Program-made: the position numbers and the translations under genes | Source of the DNA: Methanobrevibacter sp. TMH8 | GTDB taxonomy: Archaea; Methanobacteriota; Methanobacteria; Methanobacteriales; Methanobacteriaceae | Assembly (NCBI RefSeq): GCF_020148105.1 | Contig: NZ_JAHLZE010000004.1 | Coordinates: 25,179-89,178 of the forward strand | Direction of reading: 5' to 3' | DNA: 64,000 nt | The notes under the pieces: generated by a model | What the model saw: only the letters and a program-made list of their open reading frames with translations | Database searches by the model: none | What the model was told of the DNA's origin: nothing | Part shown: in pieces, positions 28,812 through 38,434 of the stretch | Numbering within the stretch: position 1 is the first letter of the stretch | Layout: every line of letters begins with the position of its first letter

Positions 28812-30440
28812 TCAAATATTGATATTTTCCATTAATAATCCTAAAAATTCAGATAATTGACTTGCTACAAAGCCATTGCCATATTCTTCTTTAGCAAAAT
28901 CACCAGCCTTTCCATTTAAATATGTAGCTAATGCTCCTGCATGATAGCTATTTAAACCTTGAGATAGAAGACTTGTAGCTACTCCAGCTAAGGAATCACC
29001 AGTTCCCCCTACAGTCATTCCAGAATTACCAGTTTTATTTATTCTAAGACTGTTTTTACTAAATATTAAATCATATTTGCCTTTCAATATAACAGTTCCA
29101 TTAATATTTTTAATAACATTTTGGAAGGTAGCTATTTTTTCTTTTAATTTAATATAATCTAATTCTTCAGAATCAGAAATTAAAGTTATATTATCATATT
29201 CATCGATATAATTATTGAAAAATGATTTAAATTCCATTAAATGTGGCGTTAATATCAAATCTTCTCTATTTTTAATCACAATTGGATCAACTAGTTTTAA
29301 AGCATCAGCATCAATGACAAGAGGTTTATCTATTTTTTTAGCTAAAACATTGAATAACTTACCAGTTTCTTCATTTTGTCCAGCTCCAGGACCCAATAAG
29401 ATAGCATCAATACTATTATCTTCAATAATCTTTAAAATTTCTTCTAAATTATCTAAATTTAAATAATCTTTATTCCCACTATTAAGTCTTTCAAGCCCCT
29501 CAACCCCTTCAAATCCTTCAAGTCCTTTAACAATCAAATCTGGTGATTTTTGTTTTATAGCTAAACTTACAGATTCTGGACAAGCAATATAAACCAAATC
29601 AGAACCACTAGCTAAAGCTGACAATCCAGCGATAGTAGGAGCCCCATGATAATCTTTGCTTCCTCCAACAATTAAAATTTTTCCATTATTACCTTTGTGA
29701 GATGTTTTTTTCCTTGAATTTAATCTAAGTAAATCTCCAGTGCCTGTAAATATTTCAGCTTCGATAGGAATTCCAATATCACAAATTACAAGGCCTCCAA
29801 CAGAGCTTTCATCAGACAAACTAGCTTTTTTAACACCAGTTTTTACTTTATGGAATGTTACAGTATACTCTGGTTTTACAGCTATATCTGGAATTTCTCC
29901 AGTTAATGGATCCATTCCTGATGGAACATCAATGGATATTTTTAATGAATTAGATTCATTTATAACTTCAATTACTTTTTTAACTTTTTCTTTGAGTTTT
30001 CCATCTATTCCAGTTCCTAAAATCCCGTCAATAATAATGTATTCACTGAAACTATTTGAATTTGCTATTTCAATATGTTCAATATCGGTTAAATCATTTA
30101 ATTCAATAATTTTTAGCCTTGAAATATTAGGAACCATATTTTCTAAGATTTCAAAGTTAATTTGAGCATCTATTGACTTGATGCTATTTTTAGATGTTAG
30201 CATAAATATTTCAACTTCAAAACCTCTGTTTAAAAGATGTCTTGCAGCTACAAATCCATCCCCAGCATTTCCTCCAGATCCTGTAAATATACCTATCTTT
30301 ACTGGCTTTGAAAAAGTAAATGTTGATATTTTAGCTATTTCATCTGATAAACATTTACCTGCATTTTCCATTAAACATAACCGCGATAGACCTAAATCTT
30401 CACAATTAATATCTACTACATTCATATCTATAGGATCCAT
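28812..30440 (-). CDS. nnr: Bifunctional NAD(P)H-hydrate epimerase / ADP-dependent dehydratase
   Basis: The 542-residue protein repairs hydrated NADH and NADPH. The N-terminal YjeF domain (about 1-220) has the GSGGNAGDGFVAARHL motif and GTGIDG. The C-terminal ribokinase-like domain (about 240-540) has GNNGKILIVGGSKDYHGAP near 245-263, the LLGPGAGQNEETG segment and the catalytic GGTGDSLAG near its end. The fused order is the usual one. The GGAGATTAACTA before the ATG is a good ribosome binding site. sfsA follows 40 bp downstream. Confidence 0.95.
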   Translation of the reverse strand: MDPIDMNVVDINCEDLGLSRLCLMENAGKCLSDEIAKISTFTFSKPVKIGIFTGSGGNAGDGFVAARHLLNRGFEVEIFMLTSKNSIKSIDAQINFEILENMVPNISRLKIIELNDLTDIEHIEIANSNSFSEYIIIDGILGTGIDGKLKEKVKKVIEVINESNSLKISIDVPSGMDPLTGEIPDIAVKPEYTVTFHKVKTGVKKASLSDESSVGGLVICDIGIPIEAEIFTGTGDLLRLNSRKKTSHKGNNGKILIVGGSKDYHGAPTIAGLSALASGSDLVYIACPESVSLAIKQKSPDLIVKGLEGFEGVEGLERLNSGNKDYLNLDNLEEILKIIEDNSIDAILLGPGAGQNEETGKLFNVLAKKIDKPLVIDADALKLVDPIVIKNREDLILTPHLMEFKSFFNNYIDEYDNITLISDSEELDYIKLKEKIATFQNVIKNINGTVILKGKYDLIFSKNSLRINKTGNSGMTVGGTGDSLAGVATSLLSQGLNSYHAGALATYLNGKAGDFAKEEYGNGFVASQLSEFLGLLMENINI

Positions 30441-30765
30441 TAGTTAATCTCCATTTTTTATTTTAATATTAGCTGAATTATCCCCATAATAATTAGCTAT
30501 TTATTATCCTTAAGAGCATATAATTGTATATATATTTTATATTTTCATTTTATATATTTTATAATGATTTATTTTTTTATAGTGTCAATTATTATAAATT
30601 ATTATTCTATAAATACATATAATACTATATATTATGTTATTAGGACATTACATTATTATAAGAATATTAATAAAAATTATAAGAGATGATATTCTTATTA
30701 AATTATAAGCAAATATAAAACAAAATTATAAAACAAAATATAAAATACCATAAAAAGGTGTTTAT
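30441..30765. other. Divergent intergenic region
   Basis: This region lies between the NAD(P)HX repair gene (minus) and the K+ channel gene (plus). Near the channel it contains a short repeat of ATAAAACAAAAT. The channel's ribosome binding site AAAAGGTG sits at 30753-30760. Nothing else is seen. Confidence 0.5.
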
Positions 30766-31941
30766 TTGAGTTCAAAACCTCGAGAATCACGGATAAAAAA
30801 AGTATTTGGAGATGTTCCAAGCCATATACTTATTTATGCACTAATTGCATTATCAATACTCATTAGTTATGGGATAATTGGTTCTCTTTTAATAATGAAA
30901 TTAGATATTGTTAATTCAATCTATTTTACAATTATTACAATAACCACTGTAGGATATGGAGATATAATACCTTTATTGCCTATACAAAAAATGTTTGCAG
31001 TGACTTTAGCTATTGGAGGAGTCGGACTTATTGCATATGTGTTTGGTTTAACAATATCATTAGTTGGTCAAAGGATTGAAGAATTGAGAAGTGGTGTTAG
31101 AATGAAAAGAACTATTAAATCCCTAAAAGATCATTATATATTATGTGGATATGGGAGAGTTGGGGCCGTAGTTGCAGAAGAATTAGAAAAAAGGAATCAG
31201 ACAATAGTTATTATAGATAAAAACCGAGATATTGTTGAAAATCTTGAAGAAGAAAGTGATATATTGGTTATACATGGAGATGCAACTGATGAAAGTAGTT
31301 TACATAAAGCAGGAATTGATAATGCAACAGGAATAATATTAGCTACTGGAAGTGATGTTGATAATTTATTTATAGCCTTAACTTCAAGAGAAATCTCAAA
31401 AGATATCTGGATTGTTTCAAGAGCTAGTAAAAAGGAAAATATATCTCGTCTTTATAATTCTGGAGCTAATAAAGTAATCTCTCCAGAAGAAAGTGGAGGT
31501 ACTGATATTTACTTTGCAGCTATCCAGCCAAATCTTGTAAAAATAACAACAAAGCACGACTCCAAAGATATAAAGAAAGAAATGGAAATTATCATAAAAT
31601 ATGGCTGTTCTATTGAAAATATTGAGTATCATTATCCTTATTTTAAAGAACCTTTAAAAAGAAAAATAGAAGCTTCCTCTATAGAACAAGTAGATAAATT
31701 CTTAGGAAAGATAGATTCAGATATGGATACTAGAGAAGCTCTTGAATCTATTTATGAAATAGTAAATGGAATACATTCTCACTGGGTATCTGGTCCAAAC
31801 CATGAAACACTAGAAAAAATGGTAGAAGCACTGAAGAAAGAAAATTTAATTTTTGGTGTTAATTTAAGTCATGACGAAATAATGGAAATAGCTAAAAAAT
31901 ATGGGAAATTCAAAGTCATACTGAAAAAAGAAGATGAATAG
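30766..31941 (+). CDS. MthK-like potassium channel with RCK domain
   Basis: The 391-residue protein has two membrane helices (about 20-45 and 75-103) around a pore loop with the K+ selectivity filter TVGYGD (61-66). It then has an RCK/TrkA-N domain opening YILCGYGRVG (124-133), with D156 (VIIDKN) and HGDATDE (near 170). It fits the Ca2+-gated MthK type. The C-terminal part (about 255-391) is longer than in MthK (336 residues) and does not look like a standard TrkA-C domain. The start is TTG with AAGGTG upstream. M113, between pore and RCK, has its own GGTG five bases upstream, at the place where MthK makes free RCK subunits. Confidence 0.9.
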   Translation: MSSKPRESRIKKVFGDVPSHILIYALIALSILISYGIIGSLLIMKLDIVNSIYFTIITITTVGYGDIIPLLPIQKMFAVTLAIGGVGLIAYVFGLTISLVGQRIEELRSGVRMKRTIKSLKDHYILCGYGRVGAVVAEELEKRNQTIVIIDKNRDIVENLEEESDILVIHGDATDESSLHKAGIDNATGIILATGSDVDNLFIALTSREISKDIWIVSRASKKENISRLYNSGANKVISPEESGGTDIYFAAIQPNLVKITTKHDSKDIKKEMEIIIKYGCSIENIEYHYPYFKEPLKRKIEASSIEQVDKFLGKIDSDMDTREALESIYEIVNGIHSHWVSGPNHETLEKMVEALKKENLIFGVNLSHDEIMEIAKKYGKFKVILKKEDE

Positions 31942-32128
31942 TTAATGATATTTAAAAAGAAGATATCTGAAATAAAAATAACTAATAATATTTAAAAATA
32001 AAATATATAAAATAAAATAACACAAAAATAAAATAATAATAAAATAAATTATAAAAAATTAAAAATAAAAATATTTAAAAATAACTAAAAAATATTATTT
32101 TTAATATATTGATGATTTAATTAATGTA
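31942..32128. terminator. Convergent A/T-rich terminator region
   Basis: Between the K+ channel and carbonic anhydrase genes, which converge. The stretch is A-rich on plus and T-rich on minus with many runs of 4-6 T, the usual archaeal termination signal for the minus-strand gene. Confidence 0.4.
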
Positions 32129-32659
32129 TTAATATCCATTTACTAAAACATCTATTTTTCCTGTGATTGGATCCATGATAAGGCCATGAACTGGGACATC
32201 AGCTGGAATAAATGGAGAATTTTTTATTTTTTCAACTCCTTTTATAACATTGGCCTCTTCAGTCTCAATAGCTCCAATCCATTGACTTATATCTATTTTA
32301 GCTATTTCATCAGGAGATATTCCTTTTTTTAACATATTTGCTTTTAGTTTTTCTGGATCTGCACCAGCCATTCCACAATCATGATGTCCAACTAACATAA
32401 CCTCCTCTGCTCCAAGAGCAAAAATAGCTGCTGCAACAGACCTTATAACATCACGATCTAAGACATTATTTCCGGCATTTTTAATAATTTTTGCATCTCC
32501 ACGATTAATACCCATAGATTGCTCTAAAAAACCATCAGTAAGACGTGTGTCCATACAAGCTACAATAGCTAACTTCTTTTGAGGCATATGAGATAGTTTA
32601 ACCTCATCAAATTCTTCTACAAATTCTTTATTAGATTCTAATACTTCATTAAGTAACAT
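32129..32659 (-). CDS. cab: Beta-class carbonic anhydrase
   Basis: The protein has about 176 residues, close to the small plant-like beta enzyme of methanogens. Zinc ligands are the Cys of VACMDTRL (near 35), and the His and Cys of VGHHDCGMAG (near 92-95); the catalytic Asp-Arg dyad is in MDTR. It interconverts CO2 and bicarbonate. In a CO2-reducing methanogen this supports carbon supply for fixation and methanogenesis. I chose the ATG at 32659 (GAGG eight bases upstream) over a TTG two codons earlier. It lies next to ftr on the same strand but with a 250-bp gap. Confidence 0.92.
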   Translation of the reverse strand: MLLNEVLESNKEFVEEFDEVKLSHMPQKKLAIVACMDTRLTDGFLEQSMGINRGDAKIIKNAGNNVLDRDVIRSVAAAIFALGAEEVMLVGHHDCGMAGADPEKLKANMLKKGISPDEIAKIDISQWIGAIETEEANVIKGVEKIKNSPFIPADVPVHGLIMDPITGKIDVLVNGY

Positions 32660-32912
32660 TGACAAACCCTCATTAAACGATTAGTTATTAAAATATATAA
32701 ATCATTCTATCATCGTTTTAATTTTTATAAAAATATGATATAAATATAGAGAAATAAAGAAAATTAATAGAAATAAATTATAAAAATAAGGAATAAATAG
32801 ATTTGATAAAAAATATAAACCAAAAATAGAAAAAATTAAAAAATAAAGTAAAAATAATTAAAAAAAATTAAAAATAAAAATAAAGAAAAATAAAGTAAAA
32901 TAAATTAGTAAA

Positions 32913-33806
32913 TTAGAATAAATCTCTTAAATTAATTTTATAAGCACCTAAACTTCCACCATAGTTACCTGCACTGATTTCTTTAACACCAGGAATAGTA
33001 CAAGCAGCTTTGATACCTTGTTTCATAGCTTCTCTTACAGATTCTTCATCAATACCATCAATAACAATTTCGTAGATACCATTAACATCTTTTCTAATTT
33101 CACTTTCTACAACTTCATCTTTAAGAGTAACACACATTTTTTCATTAGTAGAAGCATTTAAAAAGTTATATTTATTACAACCTACTTTAGAACCAGAAGC
33201 TACAATTCCACCCGGGAAAGGAGTAATTGTTCCAGGAACTTCATATATTGCATCAACAGCTGCTTCAGCTGCTACAAGTGCATTCATTTGACTATCTGCA
33301 AGTATAAAGAAGTTTCCTCCAGCTACACCATCTTTCATTCCAAATTCGGTTTCTACTAAGAAATCACCAGACATGATAGGAATAGATTGAACAGTTTTTC
33401 CACCTACTTCTACTTCTTTCTCATATCCATCACCGAAGAATTTTAACTTGAATCCTGCTTTTAATACTTCTTCAGTATCTCCTAATGCATTGAATACTGC
33501 AGTAGTTGGAGCAGTTAGTATTCCCATTCCAATTCTTTCAAGGAGTTCATGATCAAGCTGTTTTTTACTTGAGTTGCAAATCATTATATTATAACCAGGT
33601 CTTCCATCAGGAGTTTCAAGGGGAGAAACATATCCATCTATTCCAGCTTCAGCAGGACATCCGATTACAGAAGTAGCATAACCAGTAGCCTCAGTAGCTG
33701 CTACAAGAGCTAATTTTTTAGTTGCTGCAGTTACAAGTAGTCTAGAAACTTTTATTCCAAAAGCTTCTGCATAAGTATCTTTTATATCTACGCCATTTAA
33801 TTGCAT
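32913..33806 (-). CDS. ftr: Formylmethanofuran-tetrahydromethanopterin formyltransferase
   Basis: The 297-residue soluble enzyme performs the second step of CO2 reduction to methane, moving the formyl group from methanofuran to tetrahydromethanopterin. The start [16 protein letters not shown], the [11 protein letters not shown] segment (50-60), TPDGRPGYN and the C-terminal [17 protein letters not shown] region match Ftr across its whole length. GGTGA precedes the ATG. This gene is the clearest marker that the organism is a methanogen. About 100 bp of T-rich (minus-strand) sequence follows. Confidence 0.97.
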   Translation of the reverse strand: MQLNGVDIKDTYAEAFGIKVSRLLVTAATKKLALVAATEATGYATSVIGCPAEAGIDGYVSPLETPDGRPGYNIMICNSSKKQLDHELLERIGMGILTAPTTAVFNALGDTEEVLKAGFKLKFFGDGYEKEVEVGGKTVQSIPIMSGDFLVETEFGMKDGVAGGNFFILADSQMNALVAAEAAVDAIYEVPGTITPFPGGIVASGSKVGCNKYNFLNASTNEKMCVTLKDEVVESEIRKDVNGIYEIVIDGIDEESVREAMKQGIKAACTIPGVKEISAGNYGGSLGAYKINLRDLF

Positions 33807-34301
33807 ATTTTCACCAGTTTAAAATTTCATTTATTATAAAATAAAGTTTTCTATTTGTTCTTAAAAAAGTAAATCAATTTCCTATTTTCATGCATATTTT
33901 ATATTATATTTCATGAAATTAATATTATCTGGTCTTAAAAAATATCCTTAATATGGGTAAAAGTGCTAATTTTAAATTGAATCATTTAAATATTTAATAA
34001 TTATTATTTATAAAATTATATAAGTTTATCATTTAGATAAAATAGATTTAAAAAGATAATTAAGCTAAATATAATAATTTTAATAAATATTTTTATCTTT
34101 TATTAATAATAAAGTTAATTTTATATAGTAGTAATTAGAAAAGAAGTAAAGATTATTTATAAGCTAAATAAAAAATTAATATATACCAATTAGATTGATT
34201 CAGATTATTTTTATAATATTATAACATATTTTACATTTTTATAATGTATTTTATTGCATTTTATATTATATTTACACATTAATTTATTTAAGGGATAATA
34301 A
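33807..34301. other. Divergent intergenic region of ftr and the Pip-like gene
   Basis: 495 bp, AT-rich, must hold both promoters. A T-rich box TTTATTTTATAAT on the minus strand (near 33830-33845) could serve ftr. I see no ORF or RNA gene. Confidence 0.45.
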
Positions 34302-36242
34302 ATGAGACTTGAAAAAGCTTTAAACATATTTAAGAGTGATATGAAAACTATATTTACTAATCCAGTAGTACTTATAGTTTTATTAGCCATAATATTAATA
34401 CCTTCTCTTTATGCCATAGTAAATATTGAAGCTAACTGGGATCCCTATGAAAATACAGCTAATTTAAAAATAGCTGTTGTAAATCAAGATTTAGGATATT
34501 CTGTAAATAATGAAAATCTTAATGTAGGAGATATGTTAGTCGATGAACTAAAAGAAAATAAAACTTTTAATTGGGAATTTGTAAGTTATAAAGAAGGAAT
34601 GGATGGTTTAAATAGAGAAAAATATTATGGAATAATTATAATTCCATCGAATTTTAGTAAATCCCTATTATCAATTGAAAGTTTAAATCCCGATAGATCT
34701 GAGATAACATTTATTACAAATGACAAAATGAATCCTATTGCTTCAAGAATAACAGATACAAGTGCAAATAATATCCAATCAGCAATTAATACAAAGGTAA
34801 CAAGAACTATTGATGATATAATATTTAATAATTTGTATGATATTGGGAAAATAGCTAAAAGTAATGAAAAAAATTTTAATAATTTAAAAAACTTTTTAAA
34901 CAATTTAAATAGTAAAACTAGTAGTATTGGATCATATTTGAGTGATGGACAACACGATATGGGAGTTGTTAGCAATATCTGGTCAAATGTCTATAAAGAC
35001 TTGCCCCAACTAAAAAAAGACACATACAGTCTAAAAAATAATTATGATAACTTATACAATCAAATTTCATCTAATCCTCAAAAAGCTCTAAGTACTGTAA
35101 AGCTGATGGAATCAAAAATTACAAACACTATTCAAATTTTAAAAATTACTGATGCTTATTTAAATAATTTATACAATTTAACAAATAATGAAGATTTAAA
35201 ACCTATAATAAAAGATGTTGAAGAGGATTTATCAATAGCAAATAAGATATTAACAGTTTTGGAAGATATTGAGAAAAATATTGATGATGTTAGCCATAAT
35301 AAAGGTAATTTAGTCAAACTTAATAGTCTAATAAATCAATTAGATAAAAATGTGAATATTCTTAATGATAATAAAGAAACAATTAACAATAAGGTTAATA
35401 TAGCATCAAAAGGTGTTGATTATGCAAATTCTAATTGGCCGATAGCGAAAAACTATATTGAAGAAGCTACAGCTAAAATTAACAGTATAAATTATGATAA
35501 ATTAGCTCAATTTTCTAATGCAAATTTAAGTAGTATTGATAACTATTTCCAAAGCCCTGTTGAAGTTAAAGAAAAAAAGTTATATCCTATTGATAATTAT
35601 GGAGAAGGAGTAGCTCCATTTTATATTTGTTTAGCATTATGGGTAGGCTGTGTTATTACATCTGCAATGGTAAGTACAAGATTTAGACCAAAATCAACAT
35701 TCAACCCCATGAATAGATCTCTAAATAATAATATCCAAAATTTTGATTCTGAAAGTATATATGTCGGAAGAATGGGATTATTTTTAGTAATTAGCATATT
35801 ACAATCCTTAATAATCATAATAGGGTTATTGCTATTAAATTTAAACATTAGCTCGACATTTTTATTTATAATTACAACATTTTATGTTGGATTATGTCTT
35901 ATGATAACTATATATTCGATAATTTCAACACTTGGAAATTCTGGAAAAGCATTTGTTATTGTTCTACTTGTTTTTCAAATTCCTGCAACAGGAGGAACAT
36001 ACCCAATTCAATTACTTCCTCAATTTTTCCAGATTATTCATTCATTATTACCTTTAACATATGGTATTGGAGCTATAAGGGAAGTTATGGGCGGTATTTA
36101 TTGGAGTAATTATATATATAATATTATAATATTATCTATATACCCAGTTGTATCATTTTTAATAACAATATTAATTAAAGAAAAATTAGAAAAATATACA
36201 AAATTAATGGAAGAAAAATTAGACGACAGCGGATTGTTCTAA
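34302..36242 (+). CDS. YhgE/Pip family membrane protein
   Basis: The 646-residue protein has one membrane helix at about 22-42, a large extracytoplasmic domain (about 45-440) with long helices and coiled-coil character, and a C-terminal block of five or six membrane helices (about 445-635). It is the plan of the phage-infection-protein/YhgE family within the ABC-2 permease superfamily. Bacterial members are phage receptors or parts of secretion systems; the archaeal role is unknown. AAGGGAT precedes the ATG. A degenerate copy of its last codons follows the stop codon. Confidence 0.85.
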   Translation: MRLEKALNIFKSDMKTIFTNPVVLIVLLAIILIPSLYAIVNIEANWDPYENTANLKIAVVNQDLGYSVNNENLNVGDMLVDELKENKTFNWEFVSYKEGMDGLNREKYYGIIIIPSNFSKSLLSIESLNPDRSEITFITNDKMNPIASRITDTSANNIQSAINTKVTRTIDDIIFNNLYDIGKIAKSNEKNFNNLKNFLNNLNSKTSSIGSYLSDGQHDMGVVSNIWSNVYKDLPQLKKDTYSLKNNYDNLYNQISSNPQKALSTVKLMESKITNTIQILKITDAYLNNLYNLTNNEDLKPIIKDVEEDLSIANKILTVLEDIEKNIDDVSHNKGNLVKLNSLINQLDKNVNILNDNKETINNKVNIASKGVDYANSNWPIAKNYIEEATAKINSINYDKLAQFSNANLSSIDNYFQSPVEVKEKKLYPIDNYGEGVAPFYICLALWVGCVITSAMVSTRFRPKSTFNPMNRSLNNNIQNFDSESIYVGRMGLFLVISILQSLIIIIGLLLLNLNISSTFLFIITTFYVGLCLMITIYSIISTLGNSGKAFVIVLLVFQIPATGGTYPIQLLPQFFQIIHSLLPLTYGIGAIREVMGGIYWSNYIYNIIILSIYPVVSFLITILIKEKLEKYTKLMEEKLDDSGLF

Positions 36243-36300
36243 ATATCATAAACATTTAAAAAAAAAAAAATTAGATAACAGAAGATTGTTTCAATATTTA
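36214..36300 (+). repeat. Degenerate copy of the Pip gene tail after its stop codon
   Basis: About 32 bases covering the last codons (LDDSGLF and stop) recur 52 bp downstream at about 36264-36296, with roughly four of five bases identical. The copy is noncoding. A pyrimidine-rich tract (about 36300-36385) follows and probably terminates the transcript. Confidence 0.6.
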
Positions 36301-36416
36301 AAATTCTTCTTTTTTTAAAATTTTTATTCTAATCTTTTTTATCTTTCTTATCTTTCTTATATCCTTTATTCTCTTTATATTATTTATTTTATTTATTTAT
36401 ATCCTCAAAAAATTCT

Positions 36417-37565
36417 CTATTTATCTCCTTTATCTTCAATATTTTCAATATTTTCTTTATTAACATCTCCAATATCTTTTTTATCATTTTTATCTTCCAT
36501 GTAATCTAATTCATCAATAATTTCTTTAACTGTTTCTTCTTCACTAATACTAGTACTATTAATTTTATCAAAAACAGAAGCCCCATAATGAGGCAATATA
36601 GCTAACCCAATCATTGTTGTCATCCAAAAAGAAATAAGACGTTCAATTACAGTAGCAGCTGCACTTATTGATGGAGAAATTCCAGCAGAACTATAGAATA
36701 ATATCATAACTCCGTCAACAGCACCAAGTCCCCCTGGAAGAAGAGGAATCATACCAATTAAGCTAGCTACTATAAATACTTCACCAATAAGTATTGGATC
36801 AACAGTTGCTCCAAAAGCAAGAAAAACTAAAAATACTCTTAGGATTTCAGTAAACCAAATTAAAAATGAAACTGGAAGTGCATGATAAAGTATTTTCCTA
36901 TCTTTAAGCATTAATTTCATAGTTTTTTGAAACCCTGAAATAGCTTTAATAACCTTTTGCTCCAATATTTCTGGATCGATTTTTCTATAGAAAAACTTAA
37001 TTATTTTAACAAGCCATTTTGTAATCTTTTTTCCAGCTTTTTGATTAACTGACATATATATTAAAAGGATTAAAGCAACTGTTATTCCCATAACAGAGAG
37101 AATAAGGATTGTCAGAACTAAGGGACTCAGTGAAAAATACAAAATCATTGAAATTATAGTTATAATAGCTAAAAGAAGAAATGGAAAAGTATCCAAAGCC
37201 CTATCAGCTATAACTGTTGCAAAAGCTTCTTCAGAAGGATTATTAGATTGTTTTGCCAGGATATATGCTCTAACAGGTTCTCCTCCACCACGTCCACTAG
37301 GAGTTATATTATTAACAGCTAAACCTACTAAAACCATTGGAAACAAATTTTTAATACTAATATTAATATTAGCTGTTTTATTTACAATATTCCATCTAAG
37401 AGCAAATAAATAATATGTAAATATCTGCATAATTATCGCCAACAGAATAAACCAGAAATTAGCTAACTCAAGTGCATCAATAACTTGATCTATTCCTATA
37501 AAATATAGCATAACAGCCAGTATAGCTAAACCAATTAATAAAAATATTATTGTCTTATGTTTCAT
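36417..37565 (-). CDS. UPF0104 flippase-like membrane protein (AglD/LPG synthase TM family)
   Basis: The 382-residue protein has about eight membrane helices, with the family motif NNITPSGRGGGEPVRAY near 85-101 and PLLPGGLGAVDG near 275-286. It matches the lysylphosphatidylglycerol synthase transmembrane (UPF0104) family, whose archaeal members include proteins linked to glycolipid handling. Ligand and direction are not readable. The last about 45 residues are charged and repetitive (Asp/Lys/Glu). GTGAT lies before the ATG. It converges on the Pip-like gene. Confidence 0.85.
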   Translation of the reverse strand: MKHKTIIFLLIGLAILAVMLYFIGIDQVIDALELANFWFILLAIIMQIFTYYLFALRWNIVNKTANINISIKNLFPMVLVGLAVNNITPSGRGGGEPVRAYILAKQSNNPSEEAFATVIADRALDTFPFLLLAIITIISMILYFSLSPLVLTILILSVMGITVALILLIYMSVNQKAGKKITKWLVKIIKFFYRKIDPEILEQKVIKAISGFQKTMKLMLKDRKILYHALPVSFLIWFTEILRVFLVFLAFGATVDPILIGEVFIVASLIGMIPLLPGGLGAVDGVMILFYSSAGISPSISAAATVIERLISFWMTTMIGLAILPHYGASVFDKINSTSISEEETVKEIIDELDYMEDKNDKKDIGDVNKENIENIEDKGDK

Positions 37566-37909
37566 AACATCACAATTAATTAATTCCTAATTCCATCAAA
37601 ATAAGTTTCAAAAAACCATTATTTGATTTAAAATTATTTTATTAAAATATTTTATTAAATTTATTCAATTATCTCTATTTAAATATTTTATCCGAGTATG
37701 TTATATAGATATCTTAATTCTAAATATATATTATCTTAAATTATATCCAAATTATATTTATTTAATTATATTTTAATCATATTTTAATTTGACTATTTGA
37801 TAATACTAATCATATATAAAAATAATGTAAAAAATAATAGTAAAATAATATTAAAAATAAAAGTAAAAATAGAATATATAGAAATATTATAAAAAATATA
37901 TAAAAAAAA

Positions 37910-37975
37910 TAAAAATAAGATAAAAATAAGATAAAAATAAGATAAAAATAAGATAAAAATAAGATAAAAATAAGA
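37910..37975. repeat. Six exact copies of an 11-bp unit
   Basis: TAAAAATAAGA is repeated six times without change and followed by a partial unit. It lies in the spacer between the UPF0104 and TRAM genes. Confidence 0.9.
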
Positions 37976-38394
37976 TAAAAAATCAACTTATTATTATATT
38001 AATATTATTAATAATATATAGTTTTAAAATAATATTTTTGTTCAGGTTTTATAAAACAATACATGTTATTATTATAATATATATAAAAAATATATAAAAA
38101 AACTTTGAAAAATTAGTTAAATTTATATATCTTAAAAATCATTGTAATAATAATGCATAAAATAGATAATATAAAACATATGGTTTTTTCTAAATTAATT
38201 AAATTTATTTAAAAATAATATTTCATTAAAAATACATTTGAATATTAATTTTAATTTAATTTATTAGAATACAAATTTTAATTAATTGAATATTAATTTC
38301 ATACTTTTTTTAATAATTATTTATTTACAAAATTTAAATTTAAATTGGTTGTCTGATGAATTTTTATGTTATTACTACTTTTGCATTATGTTAC

Positions 38395-38415
38395 GGACTT
38401 AGGGAAACCTTGTCC
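38395..38415 (+). promoter_or_regulatory. GNRA-capped hairpin in the leader of the TRAM gene
   Basis: GGAC pairs with GTCC, and AGG with CCT, around a GAAA tetraloop, with one mismatch and one bulge between the stems. The hairpin is GC-rich in AT-rich surroundings. It ends six bases before the AGGTG ribosome binding site (38422-38426) of the TRAM gene, so it could control access of the ribosome. Confidence 0.5.
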
Positions 38416-38434
38416 AAAACTAGGTGTTATTAAA

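Larger units (their letters stand above)
37566..38434. other. Long divergent intergenic region upstream of the TRAM gene
   Basis: 869 bp. It contains the 11-bp array at 37910-37975, a TTTAAATT promoter-like element near 38333-38340 and the structured TRAM leader (38366-38434). No other gene is supported. Confidence 0.55.

Noticed and set aside
29740..30165. Plus-strand ORFs inside the NAD(P)HX repair gene (also 29215-29466 and 30178-30447)
   Set aside because: All lie wholly opposite a clearly coding gene with conserved motifs and have no start signals.
34625..34975. Minus-strand ORF of 116 codons within the Pip-like gene
   Set aside because: A shadow of the real gene; it would be a hydrophobic protein without ribosome binding site.
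37910..37975. Possible CRISPR array
   Set aside because: The units are 11 bp with no spacers. This is a simple tandem repeat. No repeat-spacer pattern exists anywhere in the window and there are no cas genes.
38340..38400. Free-standing box C/D RNA near CTGATGA at 38353
   Set aside because: A box C-like word is present but no CUGA box D follows at a proper distance. The segment is better explained as the TRAM leader.
38366..38434. N-terminal extension of the TRAM protein from the ATG at 38366
   Set aside because: The extension has no family similarity, runs through a leader hairpin and ignores the AGGTG ribosome binding site at 38422-38426.
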